Shown here one piece after another: positions 8,376 to 16,661 of a DNA stretch of 64,000 nucleotides (its first letter is position 1; every line of letters begins with the position of its first letter). Location: contig CAWJFE010000005.1 in assembly GCA_963842125.1 (NCBI GenBank), positions 682,001 through 746,000 on the forward strand, read 5' to 3'. A program made the position numbers and the translations under genes. The notes under the pieces are model-generated. The model saw only the letters and a program-made list of their open reading frames with translations. It had not been told where the DNA came from and ran no database searches. The stretch is from CAWCWK01 sp963842125 (GTDB lineage Bacteria > Pseudomonadota > Alphaproteobacteria > Rhizobiales > CAWCWK01).

Positions 8376-9095
8376 ATGGGCACCAGCGAGACACGTTCGA
8401 TTCCCCTGGCCATCGTAGATGCGCCGGGCGATCCGCCGTCGGCATCGCCCGCTCCAGGCCCCTCCGCGCGAGCAGGGACGCTCTCCGAGCAGGCCTACCA
8501 AGCCCTCTCCCATCTCATCCACACACGCGAGTTGCGGGGCGGGCAGGCGCTTGTGGAGCAGCACCTCGCGGCCCAGCTTGGCATCTCGCGCACGCCGCTG
8601 CGCCAGGCCATGCAGCGCCTCGACACCGAGGGCCTGCTGCGCAAGACGGCCAATCGGAGCTATGTCGTCCGGCAGGTCGAACTGAAGGAATATCTTCACA
8701 GCCTGCGCGTGCGTGAGACGCTGGAAGCGGAGGCTGCGGCCCTCGCCGCATCGCGTCTCGATCCGGCGTCGATCGCCAGCGTGCGGGCCAATGTGGAGAC
8801 GGTGCGGGACAGTCAGCCCTACAACATGCTGGCCCACTGGCGTTCCGATGACGAGGTGCACGAACTCTTCATCGACGCTTGCGGCAATGCCGTGATGAGT
8901 CGTATCCTCACCTCGCTGCGAACCACGACCCAACTCTTCGAGATCGACCGGCTGGCGGAGCGGCTGGCCCCCGACTCGCGCGAGCACGAACGCATCCTCA
9001 ACGCGCTCGAGGCGGGGGATGCCAAGGCCGCTCGGAGCGCCGTGGCCGCACATATCCGCTCGCTGTTCAAGTTCGCCGTCTCCGCCGTAGGGTGA
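8376..9095 (+). CDS. GntR-family regulator, FCD (FadR) subfamily
   Basis: A 239-residue regulator from ATG 8376. A longer frame opens at 8220, but its extra N-terminus is Arg/Cys-rich and unlike the family. A winged helix-turn-helix covers about residues 30-95 (LGISRTPLRQAMQRL, then EGLLRK). An all-helical FCD ligand domain follows, with DDEVHELFIDACGN and late histidines in the HERI and AAHIRS segments that could bind a metal. It is divergent to the catabolic operon beginning at 8112 and faces the paired TACAATCT operator. It is probably a repressor released by a small carboxylate or amino acid of the pathway. Confidence 0.88.
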   Translation: MGTSETRSIPLAIVDAPGDPPSASPAPGPSARAGTLSEQAYQALSHLIHTRELRGGQALVEQHLAAQLGISRTPLRQAMQRLDTEGLLRKTANRSYVVRQVELKEYLHSLRVRETLEAEAAALAASRLDPASIASVRANVETVRDSQPYNMLAHWRSDDEVHELFIDACGNAVMSRILTSLRTTTQLFEIDRLAERLAPDSREHERILNALEAGDAKAARSAVAAHIRSLFKFAVSAVG

Positions 9096-9123
9096 GCCGT
9101 CGACGCGATATCGCATACATTAG

Positions 9124-10125
9124 CTACGGCCGGTTCCAGCAGGCCGCATGGTGACCGGCGGCCTTTTCCTCTAGCGGCGGCGTCTCAGTCGCGCAGCGTG
9201 CCGTGGCGAGCGGGCAGCGATGCCGGAACCGGCAGCCGGGTGCGCCATCGCGAAGATCGGGCACCGCTACCAAGTCCGATGCCGGCTCACCGGTCCGCCG
9301 CAGCCTGGCGCGCTGGATGGCGGGGTCGGTGACGGGCACGGCTGAGAGCAGGGCTTCCGTATAGGGATGGATCGGCCGTTCGTAGATCGCGTTCCGATCG
9401 GCTATCTCGACGAGGCGGCCCGCATAGAGGATCGCAACGCGGTCCGAGATATGCCGCACGATCGAGAGGTCATGCGCGATGAAGAGATAGCTGAGGCCGA
9501 ACTGTCGTTGCAGGTCGCGCATCAGATTGACGACCTGCGCGCGCACCGACACGTCGAGCGCCGACACCGGCTCGTCGGCGACGATGAGCGAGGGCTTGAG
9601 CGCCAGCGCTCGCGCGATGCCGATGCGTTGACGCTGTCCGCCGCTGAAGGCGTGGGGATAGCGGGCATGCGTGTCGCTCGGCAGGCCGACGAGATCGAGA
9701 AGGTCGGTCACCCGCCCCCGCGCATCGGCCGACGATTTGGCGAGGCCGTGGACGATCAGCGGCTCGGCGACGATGTCGAGCACACGCATGCGTGGGTTGA
9801 GGCTCGAATAGGGGTTCTGGAGGACGAGCTGCATGTCGGCGCGAAGCCGGCGCAGCGCCTCGCCCTTCACATGGGTGATATCGCGCCCGTTGAGCCGGAT
9901 GCGGCCCGTGGCGGCGTCGATCCGCCGGAGAATGGCACGCCCGGCCGTCGTCTTGCCCGATCCCGATTCGCCGACGAGACCAAGTGTCTCGCCGGGCGCG
10001 ATCGAGAAGGACACATCGTCGAGCGCGGCGAAACTGCGCCGTCGCCCCCAGAGGCCGCCGCCGCCCGTCTCGTAGCGCACGCCGAGCCCCTCGACGTCTA
10101 GCGTAGGCGGCCGCGCGTCGTTCAT
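9124..10125 (-). CDS. Peptide-type ABC transporter, ATP-binding protein (DppF-like)
   Basis: A 333-residue ATPase. I chose ATG 10125, which overlaps the stop of the preceding dppD-like gene in an ATGA; upstream residues in the longer frame are antisense-like. Walker A is GESGSGKT (52-59), the signature FSGGQRQR and Walker B VADEPVSALDVS. The C-terminal oligopeptide-ABC domain carries the cysteine motif CRFRHRCPLATARC, which in DppD/DppF-type ATPases binds a [4Fe-4S] cluster. It is the last gene of the dpp-like operon and ends 28 bases from the convergent gntR. Confidence 0.93.
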   Translation of the reverse strand: MNDARPPTLDVEGLGVRYETGGGGLWGRRRSFAALDDVSFSIAPGETLGLVGESGSGKTTAGRAILRRIDAATGRIRLNGRDITHVKGEALRRLRADMQLVLQNPYSSLNPRMRVLDIVAEPLIVHGLAKSSADARGRVTDLLDLVGLPSDTHARYPHAFSGGQRQRIGIARALALKPSLIVADEPVSALDVSVRAQVVNLMRDLQRQFGLSYLFIAHDLSIVRHISDRVAILYAGRLVEIADRNAIYERPIHPYTEALLSAVPVTDPAIQRARLRRTGEPASDLVAVPDLRDGAPGCRFRHRCPLATARCATETPPLEEKAAGHHAACWNRP

Positions 10126-11132
10126 AGGGACGCGGCCCGTGCGGGACTGGTGAAATTCGCGATCTTGCCAGCCTTCCAGCACGCGGCCCGGCCGGATGAC
10201 GTCGAGCGGAGGGGCGGCGCCATGCGGCAGCCGTCGTCGCCGAGCGGGCAACGGGGGAGAAAGGCGCAGCCGATGATGGGGTCTCGCAAGTCTGGCGGAA
10301 TGCCGGCGATCGACACCAGCCGGTCCTCCGGCCGCCCGGCCTCGGGCGTCGAGCGCAGCAGGCCTTGCGTATAGGGGTGGGCCGGTGCGGCGAAGAGGCC
10401 GTCGATGGCACCCGTCTCGATCACTTCGCCCGCATACATCACGGCGACCCGATCGCAGAGCCCCGCGACGACACCGAGATCGTGGGTGATGAGGATGATG
10501 GCGAGGCCGAGTCGGTGCTGCAATTCGGCGAGGAGGTCGAGGATCTGCGCCTGGACAGTCACATCGAGCGCCGTCGTGGGCTCGTCGGCAATGAGCAAGT
10601 CTGGCTCACACGCGATGCCCATGGCGATCATCACGCGCTGGCACATGCCGCCCGAGAACTCGTGCGGATGTTGGTCGAGGCGGTGCTTGGCGTCGGAGAT
10701 GCCGACGGCGTTCAGCAGGTCGGCCGCGCGAGCGCGCGCCTGGCTTCGCGTGAGGTGCAAGTGATGGCGCAGGACCTCGGTCAGTTGCGCGCCGACCGTC
10801 ATCAAAGGGTTGAGCGACGTCATGGGATCCTGGAAGACCATCGCGATCTCGCGTCCGCGCACCCGGGTGGCCTCGCGCGCATCCGCCGGATCGAGAAGCG
10901 AGCGACCGCGCCAGCGCACGTCTCCGCCGGCGACGAAGCCAGGCGGATCGATCAGCCCCATCACGGCCTGCGCCGTCACGCTCTTGCCGGAGCCCGATTC
11001 GCCTACGAGGCCGAGCGTTTCGCCGGGCGCGACGGTTAGGCCGACATCGCGGACGGCCTCGACGAGCCCGCCCCGCGTCTCGAAGCGGACGGCCAGGCCC
11101 TCGATCTCGAGGAGGGGCTGCGGGTTCGTCAT
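10122..11132 (-). CDS. Peptide-type ABC transporter, ATP-binding protein (DppD-like)
   Basis: A 336-residue ATPase with Walker A GESGSGKS (44-51), signature FSGGMCQRVM, Walker B IADEPTTALDVT and a C-terminal Cys motif (CAFLPRCPLGDDGC). It pairs with the DppF-like protein to form the heterodimeric motor. The start overlaps the stop of the DppC-like gene and its own stop overlaps the start of the DppF-like gene, so translation of the three is coupled. Confidence 0.93.
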   Translation of the reverse strand: MTNPQPLLEIEGLAVRFETRGGLVEAVRDVGLTVAPGETLGLVGESGSGKSVTAQAVMGLIDPPGFVAGGDVRWRGRSLLDPADAREATRVRGREIAMVFQDPMTSLNPLMTVGAQLTEVLRHHLHLTRSQARARAADLLNAVGISDAKHRLDQHPHEFSGGMCQRVMIAMGIACEPDLLIADEPTTALDVTVQAQILDLLAELQHRLGLAIILITHDLGVVAGLCDRVAVMYAGEVIETGAIDGLFAAPAHPYTQGLLRSTPEAGRPEDRLVSIAGIPPDLRDPIIGCAFLPRCPLGDDGCRMAPPLRSTSSGRAACWKAGKIANFTSPARAASL

Positions 11133-12061
11133 TCCGCGGGGGCTCGGGCGGCTGGCGGGCCGGGGCGTGGCCGGGCGCGGGTCTGCGCGAACCGCTTCTC
11201 ACGCTCCTTGGGGTCGAGTGTTACGCGCAGCCATCCGGCGAAGAGGTTGATCGACAGCACCGTCGCCACGATCGCGAGGCCCGGAAACGTGACGAGCCAC
11301 CACGCGATGAAGATGTAGTCGCGCCCGCCCGCCACATCGAGGCCCCAACTCGTCGCCGGCGGTTGCACGCCGAGGCCCAGGAAGGAGACGGCGGCCTCGG
11401 CGAGAACGACGTTGGTGAATTCGAGAATGCCGACTGTGAGGAGCGGAGAGACGAGGTTGGGCAGGATGTGGCGCGCGATTACGCGGCCCGGCCGGCACCC
11501 GATGACTTCGGCGGCCTCCACATAGGGGGTCTGGCGCGCCGAAAGGACGAGGCCGCGCACCAACCGGGCGTAGACCATCCAGTTGGTCACGGACAGAACG
11601 AGGACGAGCGTGCCGGTGCCGGGGCCCACGACCGATACGACGAGGAGGATGAGAAGGATGCCCGGAAACGAGACCTGGATGTCGACGAGCCGCATCAGCA
11701 GGCTGTCCGTCCGTCCGCCGCGATAGCCGGCGAGAAGGCCGACCGTCACCCCGATCGTGCCCGCGACGAGGACGACGGCGGCGCCGATGAAGAGCGTGAT
11801 CCGCGCGCCCCAGATGATGCGGGAGAGGACGTCGCGGCCGAGCTGATCCGTCCCTAGCGGATGGGCCCAGTCGCCCCGCGCCAGCCAAGCCGGCGGACGC
11901 AGCCGCGCGATCACGTTCTGCGCCGCCGGATCGTGCGGTGCGATGAGGGGGGCGAGAAGCGCCATCAGGACGATGAGTAGGATGACGACGAAGCCCGCGA
12001 GCCCTGCCTTGTCGGCTGTCAGCTCGCGAAGGAGAGCCGTGATCCGGCCGGGTTCGCGCAC
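11129..12061 (-). CDS. Peptide-type ABC transporter, permease (DppC-like)
   Basis: A 310-residue inner-membrane permease starting at GTG 12061. The N-terminal helix (AGFVVILLIVLMALLAPLIA) and the LGTDQLGRDVLSRIIWGAR stretch are hallmarks of DppC/OppC proteins. Five further helices follow, with the EAA motif region (YVEAAEVIGC). The C-terminus is a short basic, proline-rich tail. It begins 1 base after the DppB-like gene. Confidence 0.93.
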   Translation of the reverse strand: MREPGRITALLRELTADKAGLAGFVVILLIVLMALLAPLIAPHDPAAQNVIARLRPPAWLARGDWAHPLGTDQLGRDVLSRIIWGARITLFIGAAVVLVAGTIGVTVGLLAGYRGGRTDSLLMRLVDIQVSFPGILLILLVVSVVGPGTGTLVLVLSVTNWMVYARLVRGLVLSARQTPYVEAAEVIGCRPGRVIARHILPNLVSPLLTVGILEFTNVVLAEAAVSFLGLGVQPPATSWGLDVAGGRDYIFIAWWLVTFPGLAIVATVLSINLFAGWLRVTLDPKEREKRFAQTRARPRPGPPAARAPAE

Positions 12062-12062
12062 G

Positions 12063-12983
12063 TCAGTTGAGCGCGATGCGCGGATCGATGGCCTTGAAGG
12101 CGACGTCGAGCGCGATGTTTGCCACGACGATGAGGAAGGCGACCGTGAAGACGATGGCCTGCATCAGAAAGAGGTCGCCGCGCTGGATGGCCTGGATGGC
12201 CGTCAGCCCGAGGCCCGGCCAGGCGAAGACGGTCTCGACCACGACGGTGTAGCCGGCCAACGCCGCGATGAACTCCCAGCCCACGAGGGTCAGCGCCGGA
12301 ATGGCGACGTTCCGCAAGGCGTGAACGCCGAAGATGCGGCGCCAGTGCAGGCCCTTAGCGCGAGCGGTCTTGATGTATTGCGCGTTGAGCTCGTCGATCA
12401 TCGCCGATCGCACGAGGAGTGTCAGCCGCGCGAGCGGCGCCAGCGCCAGCGTGAGCGCGGGGAGAACGAGATGAGCCGGCGTGCCCATGCCCGACGTCGG
12501 CAGCACTTTCAGCGTCACCGCGAAGACGAGGATGAAAAGGAGCCCGACCCAGAACTGCGGCATGGAAAGGCCGAGGAGGCCGAACCCGGTGATCAGCCGG
12601 TCCGACGGCCCACCTGGCCGCGCCGCCGCCATCATGCCAAGCGGAATGCCGAGGGCGACGGCCGTGCCGAGGCCCGCCGTGATGAGGAGGAGCGTGTTCG
12701 GCAACCGCTCGAACACGACCTCGATGGCCGGTCGCCGCTGCCAGACGCTCTGGCCGAAATCGAGCGTGGCGAGATCGCGCACGAAGCCGACGAACTGGAC
12801 CGGGATCGGCCGGTCGAGCCCGATCTGCTGCGCGAAGGCGGCGCGCTGCTCGGCCGAGGCCGAGAGCGGGAGCATCAGATCGACCGGATCGCCGAAGACG
12901 CGCGTGACGACGAAGACGACGAGCGTGACGCCGAGAACGACGAGAAAGCCCTGCCAGAACCGCCGCAGTATGAATCGTGTCAT
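12063..12983 (-). CDS. Peptide-type ABC transporter, permease (DppB-like)
   Basis: A 306-residue permease of the DppB/OppB class. It has an N-terminal helix from residue 10 (FWQGFLVVLGVTLVVFVVTR), the large periplasmic loop typical of this class and five more helices. The EAA loop reads YIKTARAKGLHWRR. With the DppC-like protein it forms the translocation pore. It lies 37 bases after the binding-protein gene. Confidence 0.93.
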   Translation of the reverse strand: MTRFILRRFWQGFLVVLGVTLVVFVVTRVFGDPVDLMLPLSASAEQRAAFAQQIGLDRPIPVQFVGFVRDLATLDFGQSVWQRRPAIEVVFERLPNTLLLITAGLGTAVALGIPLGMMAAARPGGPSDRLITGFGLLGLSMPQFWVGLLFILVFAVTLKVLPTSGMGTPAHLVLPALTLALAPLARLTLLVRSAMIDELNAQYIKTARAKGLHWRRIFGVHALRNVAIPALTLVGWEFIAALAGYTVVVETVFAWPGLGLTAIQAIQRGDLFLMQAIVFTVAFLIVVANIALDVAFKAIDPRIALN

Positions 12984-13020
12984 GCCTCTTCGACCGTTCC
13001 CCTCGGCGACGCCTGCCGGC

Positions 13021-14508
13021 CTATTCGGAGACGGCCATCTCCTTGATCAGCAGTTTGGCGTCGATGCGCGGCTGCCATTCCATGCGCTCCGACATGCCGT
13101 ATATGTCCTGCAGATTGAAGAGCGGCACGGTGTAGTTGAGGTCGTGCCCCTTCTGGAAGATATCGGCGTAGAGCGCCGCTCTCGCGTCGACATCCGTCGT
13201 CACGCGGGCCTCGGTGATCATCGCGGCCATCTCCGCGTCGGAGTTGGAGGCCGCCGCGCCTTCCATCGAATAGATGAAGGACGATTCGCGGTCGGCGTCC
13301 AAGAGCTCGTTGGAGTTGGCGATGAAGATGGAATCGGGGCGTGCGCCGTCGCCCATCAGACTGTCGAGATATTGTGAGAATTCCTGCACCTGAATGTCGG
13401 GCACGAGGCCGATCTCGGCCCAGTAGGCAGCCACGGCCTCGACCTGCTCGCGGTCCTTTAGCCAGCGCCCCGCGGTGCCGACGACTTCGAGCGTCTTGCC
13501 GGTCGCGCCCGCTTCCTCGATGAGCGCTTTTGCGCGGTCGGGATCGTAAGCGTAGGGCTCGATCGCGTCGTTGAAGCCGAAGGCGCGCGGATTGATGTGA
13601 TGGCCCTTGGCGACGGTCGCGTAGCCGAGGAAGAGGCCGTCCGCCAGCGCCTGCCGGTCGATGGCGAGGTTGAGTGCCTCGCGCACCTTCGGGTCGGACG
13701 TGACCTCGTTGTCGACACCGAGAACGAAGACCGAGGTTTCAAGGCCCTCGACGGCGGCGAATTTCGGCACCGTCGTCGTGAATTCGGGGAGGAGGTTGGT
13801 GATCACGTCGAGCTCGCCCGCCATGAGGCCCGAGAGCCGCGTGCCCGGTTCGCCGACGAAGCGGTAGGTCACCTCGTCGATCTCGGGCGCGCCGTCCCAA
13901 TAATCGGCGTTGGCCGCGAGCGTGATGGCGTTGCCGCGATCCCAGTCGACGAAGCGATAGGGCCCGGTGCCAACCGGCTCGTCCGCAAGATCACCCTCGG
14001 CGGCGTGCACGGGCGGGATCATCTTCATCCAATACATGCGCGACGGCAGGATGGGGTCGGGGCCGGAGGTAAGGATGCGCACGGTCGTCGCGTCAACCGC
14101 CTCCGCGCCTGCGATGGTGCCGAAATAGCCCATCTGCTCCGAATTGTTCGCCGGATCGATGATCCGCTCGACGCTCGCGACGACGGCATCCGCGTCGAAG
14201 GGCTCGCCATTGTGGAAGGTGACGCCCTCACGCAGCGTAAACTCCCAGGTCGTCTCGTCGACTTGCGTCGGCGCCGCAGCTGCGAGGCCGGGGCCGAGTT
14301 CACCCGTGGGCGAGCGGACCATGAGCGTCTCGTATATATTATCGTTGACGGCGCGCTCGCCGCCATCGTCGCGCAGCTGCGGGTCGAGCGTCGAGGGCTC
14401 CGATCCGATCGCGACGGTGATGGATTGGGCCAGCGCGGCCGAGATCGTGAGCGGCGAGGCCGCCGCCATCAGTCCGGCAACCAGAAAGGCTCGAGCCATG
14501 GTCCGCAT
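13021..14508 (-). CDS. Peptide-type ABC transporter, periplasmic binding protein (SBP family 5)
   Basis: A 495-residue DppA/OppA-family binding protein. ATG 14508 has a GGGAGGGA site upstream; a TTG six bases earlier is the alternative. The signal peptide is about 25 residues (AAASPLTISAALAQ). Family marks are EPSTLDPQL at the mature N-terminus and the phrase FTLREGVTFHNGEPFDADAV. Members bind di- and oligopeptides, but also nickel, opines and glycosides, so the ligand is open. It heads the five-gene operon 14508-9124. Confidence 0.92.
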   Translation of the reverse strand: MRTMARAFLVAGLMAAASPLTISAALAQSITVAIGSEPSTLDPQLRDDGGERAVNDNIYETLMVRSPTGELGPGLAAAAPTQVDETTWEFTLREGVTFHNGEPFDADAVVASVERIIDPANNSEQMGYFGTIAGAEAVDATTVRILTSGPDPILPSRMYWMKMIPPVHAAEGDLADEPVGTGPYRFVDWDRGNAITLAANADYWDGAPEIDEVTYRFVGEPGTRLSGLMAGELDVITNLLPEFTTTVPKFAAVEGLETSVFVLGVDNEVTSDPKVREALNLAIDRQALADGLFLGYATVAKGHHINPRAFGFNDAIEPYAYDPDRAKALIEEAGATGKTLEVVGTAGRWLKDREQVEAVAAYWAEIGLVPDIQVQEFSQYLDSLMGDGARPDSIFIANSNELLDADRESSFIYSMEGAAASNSDAEMAAMITEARVTTDVDARAALYADIFQKGHDLNYTVPLFNLQDIYGMSERMEWQPRIDAKLLIKEMAVSE

Positions 14509-14811
14509 CTGCAATTCCCTCCCATATGAAGCGCCGCCCGTCTTCGCGGTTCGGCGCGTATCGTCGCGGCAAGTAGGGAGCGCCCGCGCGCGGTTGTCAA
14601 CGCGAGGCGCGCAGCAAGGCGGCCATCTAGTGCCGCGATAAGAGGCAGCGGGGCTCGTGCGCGCCCATTTGGCGTGCCGCCGCCCATGCCGTCACATCGG
14701 CCTGCGCCATTGCCGTGCCGGGCTCCCCATTCTAGCGTGGAGCGCACCGCCGCACCCGTCCCGCCGGGGACCGACGGGTCCCGCGCAGCCAAACGAGCAT
14801 CACGGAGCACC
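14509..14811. other. Intergenic region between divergent transporter genes
   Basis: About 300 bases separate the SBP5 gene (minus) from the TauE/SafE gene (plus). I see only the GGGAGGGA ribosome site next to 14508 and a GGAG just before 14812. Both promoters must lie here, but I could not identify convincing -35/-10 pairs, a palindromic operator or a coding sequence. Confidence 0.6.
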
Positions 14812-15546
14812 ATGGGGCAGCTGACCGTCTCGGACTGGCCGATCCTCGCGGCTGCGGTGCTCGCCCTCGTGGCGGCGGGCGCCGTGCAGGGCGCGGTCGG
14901 CTTCGGGTTCAACATGCTGGCCGCGCCGGTCCTTGCCGTCATCGACGCGCGGTTCGTGCCGGGGCCGATGCTGCTGCTGGCGATGCTGGTCTGCGTCGGC
15001 GGGGCGTGGCGCGAGATCGACGCGCTCGATCGGCGCGGCCTCGGCTATGCGCTGACCGGCCGGCTGATGGCGGCATTGCCGGCCGTGCTCTGCCTCGGGC
15101 TCCTCAGCGCGGCGACCTTCTCGCTCGTCTTCGGTGTCATCGTGCTCCTCGCCGTCGCGGCGAGCGTCTGGGGTCCGAAGCTCGCGCCGACGCCGGTCGC
15201 GCTCGTGTCGGCGGGCGCGGTATCGGGCTTCATGGGCACGCTGACGGCCATCGGCGCGGCGCCTATGGCGATGGTCTACCAGAACGCGGATGGGCGGGTG
15301 GTGCGCGCGACTCTCAACGCCTTCTTCGTCGTCGGCGGCGCGATCTCGTTGGCGGCGCTCGCGCTCGGCGGGCGAATGGGATGGGGCGACCTCGTCCTTA
15401 CCATCGGCCTCGTGCCCTTCGCGTTTGTCGGCTTCGCGCTGTCAGGATCCTTGCGGGGGACACTCGACAAGGGGCGGATCCGCGTGGCCGTCCTCGTGGT
15501 CTCGGCGCTATCCGGCCTCGTTCTCATCGTGCGCGGTCTCGCCTGA
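14812..15546 (+). CDS. TauE/SafE-family membrane transporter
   Basis: A 244-residue protein of seven to eight hydrophobic segments. ATG 14812 has GGAG 5 bases upstream. The GAVQGAVGFGFNMLAAPVLA segment (residues 22-41) matches the first repeat of TauE/SafE anion exporters, and GAVSGFMGTLTAIGAAPMAM (about residues 132-151) matches the second. Family members export sulfite, sulfoacetate or related organic anions. It stands 40 bases before the lysine-dehydrogenase-like gene on the same strand, so the two may share a transcript, perhaps disposing of a catabolic by-product. Confidence 0.88.
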   Translation: MGQLTVSDWPILAAAVLALVAAGAVQGAVGFGFNMLAAPVLAVIDARFVPGPMLLLAMLVCVGGAWREIDALDRRGLGYALTGRLMAALPAVLCLGLLSAATFSLVFGVIVLLAVAASVWGPKLAPTPVALVSAGAVSGFMGTLTAIGAAPMAMVYQNADGRVVRATLNAFFVVGGAISLAALALGGRMGWGDLVLTIGLVPFAFVGFALSGSLRGTLDKGRIRVAVLVVSALSGLVLIVRGLA

Positions 15547-15586
15547 TGCCGTGCCGACCATTCCTCCCCAGAGTGAGGCGCGAAGC

Positions 15587-16657
15587 ATGACGCATACCAT
15601 CGGGACGATCGCCGTCCTCGGCCTCGGTAAGGTCGGGGCTCTCGCGGCCCGGCTTCTCCACGAGGGCGGCTTCACCGTCATCGGCCATGACCGGCAGGTC
15701 CTCGATCCTGACGCGTTCCCTTTCGAGGTCCGGCAGTCGGATATCGGCGATGTCGCGGCGCTCGACGGTGTGCCGGAGGGTGTCGATGCGGTCCTCTCCT
15801 GCATGCCCTTCCAGTTCAACACGGCCATCGCGACCGCGGCGCACAAGGCGGGGCGACACTATTTCGACCTGACGGAGGATGTCGCGACCACACGGGTCAT
15901 CGCTGCCATGGCCACCGATGCGAAGGGTCTGATGGCGCCCCAGTGCGGCCTCGCGCCCGGCTTCGTCGGCATCGTTGGAGCGAGCCAGATCGCGGTGCTG
16001 GAGACCTGCCGGTCGTGTCGGATGCGCGTCGGCGCCTTGCCGCGGCACCCGACCGGACTGATGGGCTACGCCTTCAATTGGTCGCCGGAGGGCGTGGTCA
16101 ACGAATATCTCAACGATTGCGAGGTGATCGAGGACGGAACGCGCAAATGGGTTTCGGCCATGGAGTGGCTTGAGACGCTTTATATCGAGGGTCGGCAGCT
16201 CGAAGCCTTCACGACGTCGGGCGGGCTCGGGACGATGTGCGCGACCTATCTCGGGCGTGTTGGCAACATGGACTACAAGTCGCTGCGCTATCCCGGCCAC
16301 ATGCGCCAGATGAACTTCTTCTTCCATGAACTCCTGATGCGCGAGCGGCGCGAGGAGGCAGGCGAGATCCTCGTCCACGCCAAGCCGCCGGTGGAGGAGG
16401 ACGTAGTCTATGTCCATGTCGCATCCGAGGGCGAGCTGGACGGGCAGATGCGCCGCCGGGAGTTCGTTCGAAGCTACCTTCCGCTCGACCTCGCCGGCCA
16501 GCGCCGTACGGCCATCGCGTGGACGACATCGGCCTCGGTCGTGGCGATCATCGAGATGGTGCGAGATGGCGCGCTTCCCGCGTCCGGCTTCCTGCGCCAG
16601 GAGGACGTACCCCTCGACGCCTTCCTCGCCACCCGCACGGGAGCGCTCTTTGCCTGA
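15587..16657 (+). CDS. Saccharopine/lysine-dehydrogenase-family oxidoreductase
   Basis: A 356-residue NAD(P)-dependent enzyme starting at ATG 15587 (MTHTIG). The Rossmann motif GLGKVGALAAR lies near residues 14-24. A conserved HYFDLTED segment, the APQCGLAPGF turn and NWSPEGVVNEY are typical of the saccharopine dehydrogenase/lysine 6-dehydrogenase family. The natural reaction could be oxidation of the epsilon-amino group of lysine or a relative, or reductive formation of a secondary amine. Its 3' end faces the DadA-like gene with only 4 bases between them. Confidence 0.82.
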   Translation: MTHTIGTIAVLGLGKVGALAARLLHEGGFTVIGHDRQVLDPDAFPFEVRQSDIGDVAALDGVPEGVDAVLSCMPFQFNTAIATAAHKAGRHYFDLTEDVATTRVIAAMATDAKGLMAPQCGLAPGFVGIVGASQIAVLETCRSCRMRVGALPRHPTGLMGYAFNWSPEGVVNEYLNDCEVIEDGTRKWVSAMEWLETLYIEGRQLEAFTTSGGLGTMCATYLGRVGNMDYKSLRYPGHMRQMNFFFHELLMRERREEAGEILVHAKPPVEEDVVYVHVASEGELDGQMRRREFVRSYLPLDLAGQRRTAIAWTTSASVVAIIEMVRDGALPASGFLRQEDVPLDAFLATRTGALFA

Positions 16658-16661
16658 GGAG

